From Chenopodium formosanum (lineage: Eukaryota; Streptophyta; Magnoliopsida; Caryophyllales; Amaranthaceae), in the NCBI GenBank assembly GCA_024500155.1, contig CM044866.1, positions 38,555,501 through 38,619,500 on the forward strand: a stretch of DNA of 64,000 nt, in the 5' to 3' direction. Positions 49,043 through 61,900 of this stretch are shown in pieces. The notes under the pieces were generated by a model, which was given only the letters and a program-made list of their open reading frames with translations, made no database searches and had not been told where the DNA came from. The position numbers were made by a program, and so were the translations under genes. The stretch's first letter is position 1; each line of letters opens with the position of its first letter.

Positions 49043-49485
49043 ATATTTAAAATGGTTATAAAATTTTATAATTAGCGCATCTTGTGTGTGATTGACACAT
49101 TATGTGGTCACTTGTAACAAATAACAAAGTAACATTTTTATTTCTGACCGAATAACTCTTATAATACTAACGATTTAATTTCTGTAAGACTGATCGACTA
49201 ACCCTTATAAGATTAACAAAATAACCCCTAAAGGTGGCTGGCCAGACAGTGTGACCAACCACATCTAAGAATTTATGATTTTTTTAACTATACTTTTACC
49301 AGAAAAGTTAAATTATTTTTATACACAATTTTATATTATTCTAGATAAGTTCATATAATGTTCGTATTTGCTAAATTCTTACAATATGAAACAATATTAA
49401 TGATTGTACTATTTTAGTTTCATTTGTCAAAATTTTGATTTACTATTTGATTGATGAACAAATTATATGATAAAATATTGATTTT
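47861..49485. other. Intergenic, no gene supported
   Basis: Contains CGCGCG clusters (CCCGCGCGTAC near 48150, CTCGCGCGCGTACC near 48165) beside a CACGTG at about 48123, like the RVE promoter region, but no reading frame follows. A T run of about 37 is at 48780-48817 and an AT microsatellite at about 48989-49038. Confidence 0.5.
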
Positions 49486-50450
49486 TTTAGTAAAAATAAT
49501 CTCAACTTTCGTACATTCGCTTTAAATAATCTCAATTTTAGATTATTTTTAAATAATCTGAACTTTGAGGGTCATTCGCTTTCTTTGGTCCTAATCGGTC
49601 ACCCAACCTGTTATAACATGTTAGGGACATGTGTCATGACCTCATTGGTTTAAAAAAATTATACATATTAAAAAAACTTACAAAAAAAATTAAAAAATAA
49701 AAACCCTATCCACGCCACGCAATTTCCCCACCACCCCTCCCCGGCAACCTCATTCCCTTTCCGACCACCTCTCCTCCTCTACTAACCTCCCTTCCCCGCA
49801 CTACGCCCCTTCCCCTCATTCCCTCTTTGTTACCCCTATACCACCAACCACCCTCCTTAGGTTCCATCGAAACCCAGAAAACCCCACCCCCCGACCACCC
49901 ACCCTCATCGTCATCCTCCATGGCAGGCAGGGGCTCAAATATTTGCAACATTAATTTACGATTTGGCCCTAATTTTAACTGTTTTTTTAACGACTTCATG
50001 TTGTTAGGTTTCAGGAAGGTGAGGAGTGGTGGTTTCGAATTTTGGCAAGGTGGGAAACGTGGTTCGAGTTTAGGGGAGGTGGGGATCGGAAGAGGTAGTT
50101 TCGGGGAGGGGGTTAAGGGGCAGTGTGGTTGGGAGTAGCGAAGCGGCAAGGTGGGTTGGGGTAGTAGTGGAGGGCTGTAGGGTGGCTGGGGTTGGGCGGC
50201 AGGTTGGCCGTGTCAAGGGTAACCATGAGTTAGGTTGGTTTTTTTTTTCTTTTAATTTTTTTATATATTTTTTACTAATCATGTGGTGACACGTGTCCCC
50301 TTACACCGAAGAAAAAAAAACATCTTTAATAGGTTGTCAGTCAATTAGAACCAGAATGACCCTTAAAGTTCGGATTATTTAAAAATAATTTAATGTTGGG
50401 ATTATTTAAACCTAATGAGCGAAAGTTGGAATTATTTTTATAAAATTTTA
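49486..50450. mobile_element. TIR element, same family as 40312-43787, intact
   Basis: About 120-bp imperfect inverted ends with AATAATCTCAACTTTCG, TTTTTAAATAATC(T/C)GAACTTT and an ACATGTGTCA/TGACACGTGTC site at the inner edge. The middle (49700-50230) is C-rich then G-rich, giving opposite-strand Pro-rich and Gly-rich open frames that are compositional artefacts. Confidence 0.75.
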
Positions 50451-50978
50451 ACTTAACTTTTTTTTTTTTTTTAAGAAATATTAACTTAACTTTGATGTAC
50501 TATTTCAATTAGGCTATGTTTTTTTTTTCTTTTGTAATAAAATTAGGCTATATTTTATTCATGTGATTTTGTCTTATTTTATTTTATCCAAACTTATTTT
50601 ACATTGTCTGAACTTATCTAAATGTTTCATATTTTTTTTAACTAGTTTTATTTTGTTTGAAATTATCCAAGCCTATTTTTTTTTTTCTTTCTGAAATAAT
50701 ATGAAATTGTCTTAAATAAACTCATAATTTGTCTAAACTTACTTTACTTTGTATTAAGAGGTAACAAACTTTGTTAAATATGGCCGTACCTACAAACCAA
50801 GAGAAAAAATTCACTTCACAACACCAGAGGTTTCATCCCAAAACCATATGGCAATAGGAGGAGTGGCCCCTTAGCCTTATAAAGTGTTGAACTCTTTCTT
50901 CTTTTCTCAATGTGAGACACTTACATGTATTCTTTGGGAAGTTTATACTTCAACACTCCTGGGCCCCTCACATGTAAG

Positions 50979-52520
50979 TGATAACTTGTTATTTGGTATG
51001 ATTTTAGGTACTTTTAAACCTTGTTTTCATTATTATTCGGCATCAAAGTTCATTATTTATCCTATTTTTATGCAAATTTTGTACCATCCATGCTTCACGG
51101 GTTGTTTGTGTTTTTGATGTAATGTAGCTATTTTTAGCATTATGGATGTGATCAAGCATGAGTGAGAAAGGAGAAGGGAAATCTTGGTTGATAGAGCCAT
51201 GGAGGAAGAAGGACGAGTGCCTTAAAGAGAAATGAAAAGCTTTTGGAGAACCTTGAAGGGTTGTTTTTGTAAGTGTCAACTTCAACTAACCATAACTTTT
51301 GATCTACTTGATTTTTTTAAGTGAATCAAATTGGAGAGTAAAGTTCGTCTCAAGAGATTTCCAACGACTAGTAACAAGTTCATTTCTGGCAAGAAACGAA
51401 GAAGTTACAGCCTCCCAAAGTTAAGTTGTCCGTGCAAGGCTGCACGTCCTTGCCAAGATCTGCACGTCCATGCAGACGTGCTTGATTGCCCACTTTTTCA
51501 CCTTTCTGCATGTCTGTGCCACACTTGGCACGTCCGTGCCACACTTTATTTGGGGTAATATAAATACCCCCTTAGCTTCGATTGTAAGGGGAACTTCTAA
51601 GTGTAGTTTTAGCTTAGGTTAGGGTTTTTAGAGAGAGAAACTCTCATTTTCTAGAGAGAGAAAGTGGAAAAAACTTGTTGAAAACTTGAAATATGAAGAA
51701 TTGAAGGAAGAAGACTTGAAGATTTGATTATTTCTTGCATTACCAATGAGAATTTCTTACTCTCTTATCTTTTCTAGTTTTATTACTTGTTTATGTTAAA
51801 TTAGTGTTTGATTTCATGTTCTTAGTTGTTAACTCCTTTGGTTTTGCAACTTATAATGATTTGTGAGTAGTTCTTTTACTTGGGATGGTTGAAACCATTG
51901 ATGAATGCACAAATACTTGTTTGCATGTGTTGATTTAGATAATGTGGGTGTTAATTAGTTAAGCTTAAGTGATTTCATTGTTAGTTCTTGTAAGTGGCCA
52001 TTGCTAGAACTATTTATTTAAGTTTTCTCAACGAAAGATCGAGAGACGAACTTGAGTTATCTCTCTTATGCTTAATTGACTTAAAATGCCATGAGAATAT
52101 GAATTTTTAGTCAAGGCAATGTTCATGTCATCGTGATTATGCTCTAACACTTGTTTTATGCTTTGTAACCACGAGAGTAGGTTGTATTCATAACTCAAGT
52201 AATCCCTCTAGCTTGAGAGAGTAGTTGGGTGCCTTAGATGACTTCCCCTAATTTATCCTCAAATTGCTATGTTTTTTATGTTGAATTGTAGTTTGTGAAT
52301 GACTTAATTGGTGGATATCTTCCCAAGATCCTTTTTATTATTATTTGTAGTTTTTTCTTTATAACTCAAAACCCAAAAAGACCTGACTTAGCTTATCACA
52401 AATCGATATTTGTTAGTGTTCCCCTTAGTCCTTGTGGGATCGACCCTTACTTGCCTTTTCTAGCCATTAGAGAGACTAAGTTAGGTTTTTATCTTTGGTA
52501 GGTTCGACAACAACCTATCA
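50979..52520 (+). mobile_element. Solo LTR (Ty3/gypsy-like) nested in the TRIM
   Basis: Starts TGATAACTTG and ends CAACCTATCA. Flanks GTAAG and ATAAG are a 5-bp target duplication with one change. A TATAAATA box at 51559-51566 sets plus orientation. The 3' part has TGTGGGATCGACCCTTACTT and GGTTCGACAA, typical of the R/U5 end of large plant gypsy elements. A segment at 51430-51545 repeats GCACGTCC(A/T)TGC-like words. Confidence 0.8.
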
Positions 52521-52660
52521 ATAAGGTTCCTTAAACTTTGTGGCATGTAATGGTTCACGGGGCTAGAGCACAATTTTTCACTCTCCCTCACATAGACCCA
52601 CTCAATTTGGCCCAGTGTACTCGTTTCTTAAGCCATTAAATATCCCCATACTGTGTGTCT

Positions 52661-52673
52661 GGCTCTGATACCA
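52661..52673 (-). promoter_or_regulatory. Primer-binding site for initiator tRNA-Met
   Basis: Reads TGGTATCAGAGCC on the minus strand, directly after the ATTTAACA end of the TRIM 5' LTR; this is the standard iMet primer-binding site of plant LTR elements. Confidence 0.9.
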
Positions 52674-52867
52674 TGTTAAATACGGGTCCGGGCCATTACT
52701 TGTAAACCTAGTGAAATCGTCCACTTCACAAGACCAAAGGAGGTTCCATCCCAAAACAATCTGATAGTAGAAGGAGTAGCTCTTAGCCTTATAAAGTGTC
52801 GAACTCTCTTTTCTTTTCTCAACGTGGGACACTTACATGTATTGTTTGGAAAATTTATACTTCAACA

Positions 52868-53484
52868 AAAATTGTCGTTCTATTCATATGTAGTAGTAGA
52901 AAGTGGGTAAGCTAATTCTTATAGTACATTAAAACATACAATTAAAAAATTCTTAAAATGAAAATCATAATAATGATGAAAAGGTAAAATTTTATAATTT
53001 CACGAACCCCCCTCCCTCTCCCTCGATGAACACCACGAACCTAGCGTGGTAGGTTTTTGGGGTTAGGGAAAGGGCGGTTGTACGGGACTGAAGAATAGGA
53101 GGGATGATTTTTGAGGCCGAGGAAAGAGGCTAGAGTCGGGTATGAGGAAGGGGAGGGGGCAGTTTTTTGGGTGGAGAAAGCGAGGGGGATGTATCGGAAG
53201 GGGGGGGGATGAAGGTTGTGGGTTTTGAGGGTGGTGTTGGGAAGGGGATAGGTTTCGAGGGTGGGGCTGGAGAGGGGATGGTGTGGATGGGAGAGGGGGT
53301 TGTTGGAGGTGCAACAATGGTGGTGTTGTGGGGAGGAGAAAAAAAAGAAAAAAAGTTGAATAATTTTTTTAAGCCAATCGATTATAGAGCAACACGTGGC
53401 TTAGTTAACCTTTTCACCAAGTTACACCCACTTTTGACCTATTTAAATTTGAGACGCCCCCAAATGCTGTAATATTAAGAAATA
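52868..53484. other. G-rich non-coding segment
   Basis: From about 53000 to 53340 the sequence is C-rich then G-rich (GGGATGAAGG, GGGTGGTGTTGG), followed by an AACACGTGGC site and ACTTTTGACC. It resembles the middle of the TIR elements at 40312 and 49486 and may be a decayed relative, but I cannot find paired ends. Open frames on both strands are compositional. Confidence 0.45.
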
Positions 53485-53728
53485 CTACCTCCGTTTTCTT
53501 TAGTTGACACCTTTCTATTATCACGCTTGCTAACGCATGTTTTTAACAATTCATATATTTACTTATTAATATTGTAAAATGTGGATATTAATAGAATATA
53601 CATCGAGACGATTCAAACAAGATCCCACATGACTATGTTTTTTCGTATCGATAAAGCACAAAAGGGAGTCAAAGTGTAGTGTGTGAATAGTGTAAAAGTC
53701 TAATGGTGTCAACTAAAAAAACGGAGGA
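53485..53728. mobile_element. Stowaway MITE
   Basis: CTACCTCCGTTTTCTTTAGT with GACACC at the left is mirrored by GGTGTCAACTAAAAAAACGG and AGG at the right; TA precedes the left end. About 245 bp, AT-rich interior. Confidence 0.8.
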
Positions 53729-54044
53729 ATTAATTTAAAGGTTGTCTTGTTGATAACCATTTAAGGGCTGTACTATTTATAGCAATTTTTCCCATTTTTA
53801 TTTATCAATAATTAGCATTAATTATAAAAACAATGATATTAAAAAACTATACAATAAGATGATTCTAACAAGCATCAACATGACTATACTTAATTTTATG
53901 CATAAAGAAAAATCGAAGATCAAAATGGTCTATGTTAATAGTGCAAAAATCAAATTATGGATTTTTATTTGAAAAGAACGATAAAGCTAATACTCCCTTC
54001 TATCTCTTTAAGTGCACCACTTTCTTATATATTTTGGTGTTTAA

Positions 54045-54153
54045 TAGAGAGCGAGTGATGAGAATTGATCCTTAGATGACTAGAAGGCGAGAGAAAAACT
54101 CTAGCCACCTGAGTTATCCCTCACTTTCAAGCACTACTTCTTTTACAAGACAA
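54045..54153 (-). mobile_element. SINE-like unit, relative of 45843-45972
   Basis: On the minus strand: GTGAGGGATAACTCAGGTGG, then CTAGAG (A box), and GGATCAATTCTCATC (B box). Same head as the SINE at 45.8 kb. Ends are approximate. Confidence 0.55.
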
Positions 54154-54164
54154 CTTCTTCTTAG

Positions 54165-54320
54165 GACCTGTTCTGATTTACTAAACTGAGTTGAACTGAA
54201 ATGAAAGCTGAACTGAATTGATTGGAGCTGAACTGAAATGAAATGAATTATTTATGAGAAAAAGAAATTAGGAACTGAAATGAACTGAACTGAACTGAAA
54301 CTAAAGAGAACAAACTCTTA
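54165..54320. mobile_element. CTGAACTGAA-type MITE fragment
   Basis: GGACCTGTTCTGATTTACT start, then AACTGAACTGAACTGAAA units and AGAACAAACTCTTAG at the far side; related to 32905-33245. Confidence 0.55.
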
Positions 54321-57244
54321 GCCTTTTTCAAAATTATATCTCTATCCTCACATGATTTCCAATTCTACTATATATATTATATTAATTAGTTATCTCAACT
54401 CACATTTTTAACTTTTTAATAAACTATGAATGCACTATTTCTTCTTAAATATTTTTTATTTCTCAACAAATCTCATTTATACAATAATTTACTCTATTAA
54501 ATTTATCTTTATATAGCTATGTGCTAGTCAAATCAATACACTTAAAAAAACCCGAAGGAAACTTAAATAAGTTAAGCTGAACATGGCTTAAAAAAAAAAA
54601 GTTAAGCTGAATATAAACCTTATACGAAATACAACATTGTCAAAAATTATACTTTGTACACAATTATTTTGCCAGAAATTTTTTAATTTTTGTTTTTTTT
54701 GAAAAATAACTAATTTTATATTTTATCTACAATTAATTAAGAAGAAATAAATAAGCCTATAACAAGTGGACATATAATAATTTTTATTAATACAAGGGGA
54801 AATATATATAATGAACCAGAGTAAATCAAATAAATGAAAAAAACAACAGTAATGACGGGGACTTTCCAAGTGTCTTAAAGTAAAAAGGTCCTAGTCCAAC
54901 AGGAGCCAAGTATTAGTATTTAGAGAAATAAAGATCTATCTAAGATATTCTTTTTATTATGTTTTTTTTTTCCTTTGTTTGGACCATTTAGCTGTATTCT
55001 AGGAATAAAAATGTGGTTAAAATTTGTAAGGCTAATATCTTGATAATAACTGTTTATTTAGGATATTGGTAAGTGGGCCCTATTTACCTGGCTGTAAGTC
55101 ATCACCGTCACGGTGTGATCCAACACCAGGAAGTAGCTAGATAGGCAGATGTCACAATATCATGGCCCAACATAGAAAAAACAAGATAATGTTGATTTTT
55201 CAATGTTTGAATACCACATAATTTTGATAAATTTAATTTTATGTGGCACATGAAAATAGAAAAACACAAAAAGTTAACTATTTTAGGGATTGAATGTTTA
55301 TAAGCGGTAACAACTATTGAAAGACTAAATAATAATTGTGTTGATTAGAGATTAAGAGATGTAATCACTATTGACTAATAATGAAAAGTGAGAACTTACT
55401 TTTCATATTGTTCCTCAATTTAATTCAAATTTGTAAGTGTACTGATTTTATTGGATTTTGGATTCTAATAATGAGAGCCCACTTTCAAAATTAGACAATA
55501 AGTAGGATATAGATAGAGATAAGTTTAGCTGACACGAGTATGTATATGATTCACATTGTGTATATGTACGAACAAAGGAAAATGTAAATATTTACAAGTA
55601 CATGATGAAGACATTAAAAGCTCACATTTTAAATTTTAAGGATTCATGTTAGATTGATTAAAGAGTCTTGCCAGAACTTGAGTACAAAGTGTATAGGATG
55701 ATATCGATATGGTTTAGGTAACTGGGTCGAACCTTTGTATATTTGATCATGATCCATACCAGCCCATTATCCATATCAACATACTTCACTAGCCATGTGG
55801 AGACCTTCTTCTGACCAAGTGAACACCTACCACCCACTTGACAAGACCGCCACAAGACACCTGCCTGGAGATTTCTATAAATACCCCAATATATTCACTT
55901 TTAAGGTACGGATTTTCTTAACCTAAAACCTTTAAATTAGCTTTACGGTCATATCATCTATACCGACTTTAGCATCAAAACATTTATACTTGAAAAATTT
56001 CAAGGGCAGCTAATGTACATTAACTGTATATGTATTCAGTTAGACGATAAACCATTACCGACCCAAATACAAGTTACCAGAGGTCACCCAGAACACATTG
56101 AAGTCACCAAAGCCGACTTTTAGTATTGATTAAGGATAGATTTTGATTTGAAGTCTTACTAGCTAAATGTTAAATTTAATTTATTTTTATATGATTAATT
56201 GATTTACCGGAGTATAACTTAGTAAGGGTAAAATTTTGCTGAAAAAAGAAAATTAAAGCAAAATTGTTTAGTACAGGATTTCAGTGTCTTTATTAAAAGA
56301 ATAGTACGGAGTATTTTTTAAAGCCATGTGTTACTGTGAGAAATATCTTGTGATTTGATTAATTATGTTATTAATTTCCATCAATTAACAAAATACTAGT
56401 GTGTAGCATGAGTGACTTGTCTCCGGTTATTACTATTACTATACTGTACATTGTATTTATTTTTATTTATTTTTTTATTTTTAAGGAAATTGTATTTGTT
56501 TACTTAATTAAACAAATTTGACATATTTTTCTAAATTTTTGTTAATTATTTTGAAATTTTCTTTAACTTTATTTAGTAGAATTACTTGAATATTTGGTTC
56601 ATCTTTTTAAGTAATTTTCTTTATTTGGTTTGTTTGAATTTGAAGAATCTGTCTTGTATGTAATAATCAAATTTAAATATGTTCCACAACAATAAAATAA
56701 AATTATTATATATCATCATATAGAAAAAAAACTATGACAGTTTTTCTAAACCTCGAAGTAAAGTTTCTAAGTTTTTTTGTATCAAAATTTAGAATGCCTT
56801 AAAATCACTACATAGTAAAAAAAAGTTAGAACAACTAAACACTCATTTTATTCAACTTAAATATATGTTTGCTGAGCAAGAAGATACATTGAACAGATAG
56901 TTAAGATGGTAAGACTTATAATGTATAGCCTATGGAGTAATAATCTTGGTCCCAAGTTAACATACGCATTTATTTATTTTCACATGTAAATAAGTAATAT
57001 TTTGTACCAAGTACATGCTAATGGCTAACAAGATGATGGGTCATGTTCCTAGTGCTTACAGGGGTTGACATGATGCATAAACTTTTTTAAAAAAGTCTTT
57101 TTAATACGAAACATAAAGTAGATTACAACACGTACTACATAAAAAAAATAAAGTGTAGTTTACTAGTGTTCTGGGCTTCTTGGGCATTGATTAAGCTAAG
57201 GTCCATCAAATGCCCCTATTTATATTTTGAAATTAATGTAGATA
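54321..57244. other. Intergenic, no gene supported
   Basis: AT-rich, no coding signal on either strand. An open frame near 55658-55855 has no motif. No clear repeat or element ends were found. Confidence 0.5.
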
Positions 57245-57980
57245 TTCCTTTCGTTTTTTAAATACATCAGTTTGACTTTTGCATTATTCACATGTCATGT
57301 TTGATTTAATTCTTTTTGCTATTATAAAATAAATAAATGTTATTAAGTACTCCGTAACATATCATTAGATTCGTCACAATGTCTACTTTCATAATATAAT
57401 TTTGTTACTCCTTCTGTCCCTTTTTTACATTCCTATTTCTAAAATTACATGGGAATTAAGGAACTTAGAATAAAACAAAGAACAATAAAACAAAGTACAA
57501 TGGGAATTACAAGACATTAATTGATATTTTTGAATAAAACAAAGATTGAATAATATTTAATGATGCACATGTCATTAATCCTTTGAAAAGAAAAAAGACC
57601 AATAACATTTTTTGGTGAAAAATAAAAGGTCCAATCATATTCATCTAAAGTGATGCACATGGATTCTGAATTTTTTAAAGGCATTAATAAGAGTGAGAAT
57701 AAGAAAATAAGAGTGAGAAAATAGAGAAAGCATTAATTACAAAACAGAAAAATAGGGATAATTTATTAATTTGGGATATTTGTTAAAAATTTACTTACTA
57801 GAAAAGGAAAATAGGAATGTAATTTTGAAATACCCAAAAAGGAAAGCAGGAATGTAAATAAGGAACTGAGTGAGTACAATTTTTACTAATAGACAATTAA
57901 AGATATTAATGGTCATTCTTAAAAAAAAAATGGTCAAAGTTGTGTTTTCACAAATGTGCTGTTCAAACTGATGCATTTAA

Positions 57981-58016
<36 letters not shown>

Positions 58017-58024
58017 AAAGGGAG
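57245..58024. mobile_element. Stowaway/mariner-like element, relative of 7020-8256, with nested MITE
   Basis: TTCCTTTCGTTTTTTAAATACATCAGTTTGAC-like left end pairs with GTTCAAACTGATGCA and a right end finishing AAAGGGAG, with TA on both sides (57243-57244, 58025-58026). Inner sequence (ATAAAATAAATAAATGTTAT, CATTAGATTCGTCACAAT) matches the 7-kb copy, but the long tandem-repeat arms of that copy are absent. Contains an A run of over 30 near the right end. Confidence 0.75.
57408..57874. mobile_element. Nested Stowaway-like MITE
   Basis: CTCCTTCTGTCCCTTTTTTA, then CATTCC, is mirrored by GGAATGTAAATAAGGAACTG, then AGTGAG. TA lies at 57406-57407 and 57875-57876. It interrupts TTTTGTTA|...ATTTTTAC, which is continuous in the 7-kb copy, so it is the younger insertion. 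Confidence 0.85.
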
Positions 58025-58228
58025 TATATATTTTTGGGATTTTTAACAAACATAAACTTTTACAAAGTCTAGAGAAAATATTGTAATTACAATTGAGGTT
58101 GAAGGCTAAATCGTAAATGTGCTTAGTCAAATCCATGAGAGATGAGAGGCATTGTATTGAGCGCTCAGGATTAAAATCAGTTTGTGACTGTTGATAAGAA
58201 TTTTGGCAAACTGTAGTTACATAACATT

Positions 58229-58282
58229 CCCCTCTTATGGGATTAAGGCTTTGATCCCCTCTTATGGGATTAAGGCTTTGAT
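58229..58282 (+). repeat. 27-bp exact tandem duplication
   Basis: CCCCTCTTATGGGATTAAGG with CTTTGAT, twice in direct contact, downstream of the expansin gene. Confidence 0.95.
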
Positions 58283-58499
58283 CGATTGATCGTAGTACAT
58301 TACATTATATAGATGACTGCTGCTTCTACTTCAGGTCTCCTGTGCTTATCCTCTTGGTAGTCTTAACAATGCCGTGGTTTCGTGTTTGAGCAAGGGTGCT
58401 GTGCTCAGCAGAATCATAACCCCTGATGTATTTCAAGGCCCTGAAGCATGCTGCATGCTTCACATTCAGCTTCAGCGGAGGAAGCTATGTTATGTAGCT

Positions 58500-58676
58500 T
58501 GATTTCCAGGTTGTAAACTAGTAATGCAAACTACTAAGGTCTATTACCAGATTGTAAACTTGATGCAAACTATTAAGCTCGAGTTCCAGTTTGTATTGCA
58601 AAGTACTGAGATCGACGTCCAGGTTGTAATGCTTAGTGTCGAGCTCGGTTTCCAGGTTGTAATGCAAAGTACTGTA
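58500..58676 (+). repeat. Degenerate tandem repeat, about five units
   Basis: Units of the form TTCCAGGTTGTAATGCAAAG followed by TACTGAG-like ends, varying in length and sequence. It lies in the 3' flank of the expansin gene (minus) and ends about 240 bp from its stop. Confidence 0.7.
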
Positions 58677-58911
58677 TTAAAGGTAAATGAGTAAAGAAGA
58701 TGGCAATGGCCTACCAGCCATAAATTCCATTTATCTCAAAAATGGGGAATAGTATACATCCACATAAAATGATACAGAGATCTAGAATTTATCCTAAGCC
58801 TTTGGCTCATTCTTTAGTTTAACCTAACTAATGAAGGTGGTGCAAGAATAGCTTATACAACTGAACTCTAATCCAATAAATTCGTAGTATAAGATCACGA
58901 ATTGTAGCTCT

Positions 58912-61900
58912 CTAATCAAATTGTTTGCCTTCAAATGTTTGGCCAGTTTTCCAACTCCTTGGAGCTACATTATATGATTTGAGAATAGCCCCATCACTTG
59001 TAGTGACCTCGAATGAAAGAGGCTGCTTTTCCAAATTAGCATTGAGTATCCAGTTCTGTCCCCAATTCCTTGACATTGGAAGCCATCCAGTTTGTGACCC
59101 CTTAACTTTAACAGCGGTAACATCACCTGCTCCTGCAACATTGCTGATGAGAACGGACATAAATACTCCAGATGCATCGATGGTAAACCGAATCCCTCCT
59201 TCCTTTCTGCATCGGATCCTGCTCATAATTGAAGGACAAACACTTAAACAGGCAGTCGGAAAAAGGAGTTTGCTGCATAGATCTTTCAGAAATTTAAATG
59301 TATAAAATGGAGAAAAACTGATTTTATTGGTATCTACTGGTTTAAACTAACTGCATCTAATTGCAATTCTCTACATCGAAATATCAAAGTAATTCAATTG
59401 TAAAAACAGGGAAAAATTTATTTCTATGTTTGAAGGCAATTGATAATGAATGGGTATGGGACTCCAGTACATGCTGAACATCTGAAGCAATAATATGGAA
59501 TTGCTAGCTGTTATATGTGAATTAATATGCTGCAGAGTGAAAAAGATATACTAATGGAAACACAACAAACTGATGTGGTTTTGAGGTAAAAGACATTCTT
59601 AAAGAGTTCTGAAAGAATACAAGCAGACCACCAGCAGGTTCCATGCACACATGTAACTCAGTTTGTAAGAACATAAAAAGAGACGAGATAACATGGTCAT
59701 CCAGCTATATTAAGCATGCATGACTCCATATCAAAACAGATCAAGGATACAATACATAGACAGCTAAAGATTTTACCAAAATTGTGGAGTACTTTCATAA
59801 CCGAAGATGTTATACCGCGTACATTACATAGTTGATAAATTGTTCTTCTTTTGTTTTTTTTCTACTGCATTGATGTCCCAGTAGACGGATAACAAAAAAA
59901 AAAAAAAAAAGATCTAATGGTCACTGCTGCCACTCTTAATAATCTTTAGTGGAGTAGTCTGGAAAGCAAAAAGGCAATGTTCCTTAAAAGAATAGTTAAT
60001 ATTGACCATATCTTAATATGGGCCATAGCTTAGCTTGCAGGTCACTTGGGCTAGCAGGGTGTATCTTGACATTTGGGCAGAACAAATGGAAGCTAGATCA
60101 TAATGGCCATATATCTTCTAATCACATGATAAATTTTCTATTAAATGACAATATTAGTCAAACCAAGATCTATAATTCTGAAAGTACGTCTTACTTTAGC
60201 ATCTACACAGAACACCAGGTTACCCTGAATCAAACTTCCATCACTCCCCTTGGCTTTACAACTCTTCACCAATAATGTTGAAGAGACACAAGCATTCTTC
60301 CTCAAAGTTGATAAACAAACAACCGACAATTGAAGCCTTAAATCTCAAATATGGGCTCGGCTACATCTTGTACTCGCCAACCATGATCCCCTCAAACAAA
60401 CTCTTCCAAACCCAATTTCTTCATGCCCAATATCTGCATTAGCACCCTCAACAATATAGCTGCTCAACTTAATATGAAATGGGCATGGATAGTGTATGGC
60501 TAAGATAGATTTTCTTAACATGGGCCTAGGCTTTGCTTGCAGGTTATTTGGACTTGCAGGTGTATCTTGGCATTTGGGCACATTTGGGCAGAACAAATGC
60601 CAGCTAGAACATACTAGCCATATATTTTTACTAATCGCTTGATAAATTTTGAACTTAAAGGCAATTTTAGTCCACCCAAGATTTTTAATTCAGGGGTCTT
60701 AAACTCTAAATTTAGCACATTCAGAGAACACCAGATTGTCAAAAATCAAACTTCCATTCGCCAGATGCCAGACTCTTTCCCTCTGCTGTATACCAAAAAT
60801 GTTAAAGAAACACAAGAGAATTCAGCCTCATAGCTGATAATGTGAGAGCAATTTCATCCTTCCAAGGTTACCTCATCTGTAAGAGTTTAAAATCATCTCC
60901 TAGCCACTCCAAGTTCCATTTTAACTTATTTCTTCAGAAATTCATGAAAGAAGACATAATTGCGGAAGTTGTGCTTCCATCAACGATTGGTAAATCCTCC
61001 CACTCCAAGTTCCATTTTAACTTATTTCTTCAGAAATTCATGAAAGAAGACATAATAGTGGAAGTTGTGCTTCCATCAACGATTGGTAAATCCTCCCACT
61101 AGGCTACTATCCCCAATCAATCTTCTCAAAAAATAAAACAACTTATCTCCATTTCTGTTGGTTTTACAAGGCCACGTGAAATTAGTTGCTTGGACATTGT
61201 TTATAACTTTTCCTCCTCCCAGTAAAACTATGAAGATAATCCACAAAAGGAGTTTAAGCATTAAGGAAGGGTATCAAATAAGCCACCTAATGAATTTCAA
61301 TAATAGAATATCATTAGCCATTTGACGGCTAAAATCCATTGCAAGGGGTATTTCTCATGAAATTTCCAAAGGGAATGCCATTAATAATAGTCTGTAAACT
61401 CTAAAATTTGAAAATGCATAGCATATGTTACAGAGATCACACTTAGCTCTTACAAACGGGCTACGGAGTACAAAGAGGAGGTGGATCAAATAGAGATTGT
61501 CCCTAAGACAAGTTTTTCTATTCCCTATAAAAAGACAGATAAGTTAAGACATGGTCTTACACTATGTTTGATAACAATAGTGAAGAGAAAGGGAGGGGAA
61601 GGAAATGGAGGGAAGAGAAAGAGAGGTGAGGGGAGGGAAAGAGTGACCTTCCGATTTCCTTCCAAATCTGTCCAAAAATGGAGGGATTTTGTTTATGGAA
61701 AAGGGAACCTTGCCCTTTATCAAATAAGGGAAATTATATCCCTCACTTTCTCTCCAAATAATCCTATCCAAACATAGTCTATAAGAAAAGCTACTACAAA
61801 GCTTACATGCAGGAAGAATTTAGAATTATTATCAGACTGCATTGAGAAATTAGGGAATATTGCTAAGATATATATTCTTAAAACTTCTGTGAACCTTGTA

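Larger units (their letters stand above)
50772..52867 (-). mobile_element. TRIM retrotransposon with solo LTR inserted
   Basis: Two ~190-bp LTRs, 50772-50955 and 52674-52867, about 80% alike, reading TGTTGAAGTATAAA...ATTTAACA on the minus strand. A tRNA-iMet primer-binding site adjoins the 5' LTR and a purine-rich tract (GAGGGGCCCAGGAG) the 3' LTR. Without the insert the internal part is only ~176 bp and the element ~555 bp, the size of a terminal-repeat retrotransposon in miniature. No coding capacity; no clear target duplication. Confidence 0.85.

Noticed and set aside
49706..50282. Pro-rich and Gly-rich open frames
   Set aside because: Middle of a TIR element, opposite-strand compositional frames without motif.
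53063..53472. Pro-rich and Gly-rich open frames
   Set aside because: Strand-biased G-run sequence; no domain, no splice support.
58380..58500. RNase H-like fragment (minus-strand SSAEAE followed by ALKYIRGYDSAEH-like reading)
   Set aside because: Only short stretches in shifting frames; too little to call a retroelement remnant.
60842..61102. Protein with a tandem 32-residue repeat
   Set aside because: Lies in the expansin intron; the repeat is a recent 97-bp DNA duplication and upstream sequence shows no coding signal.
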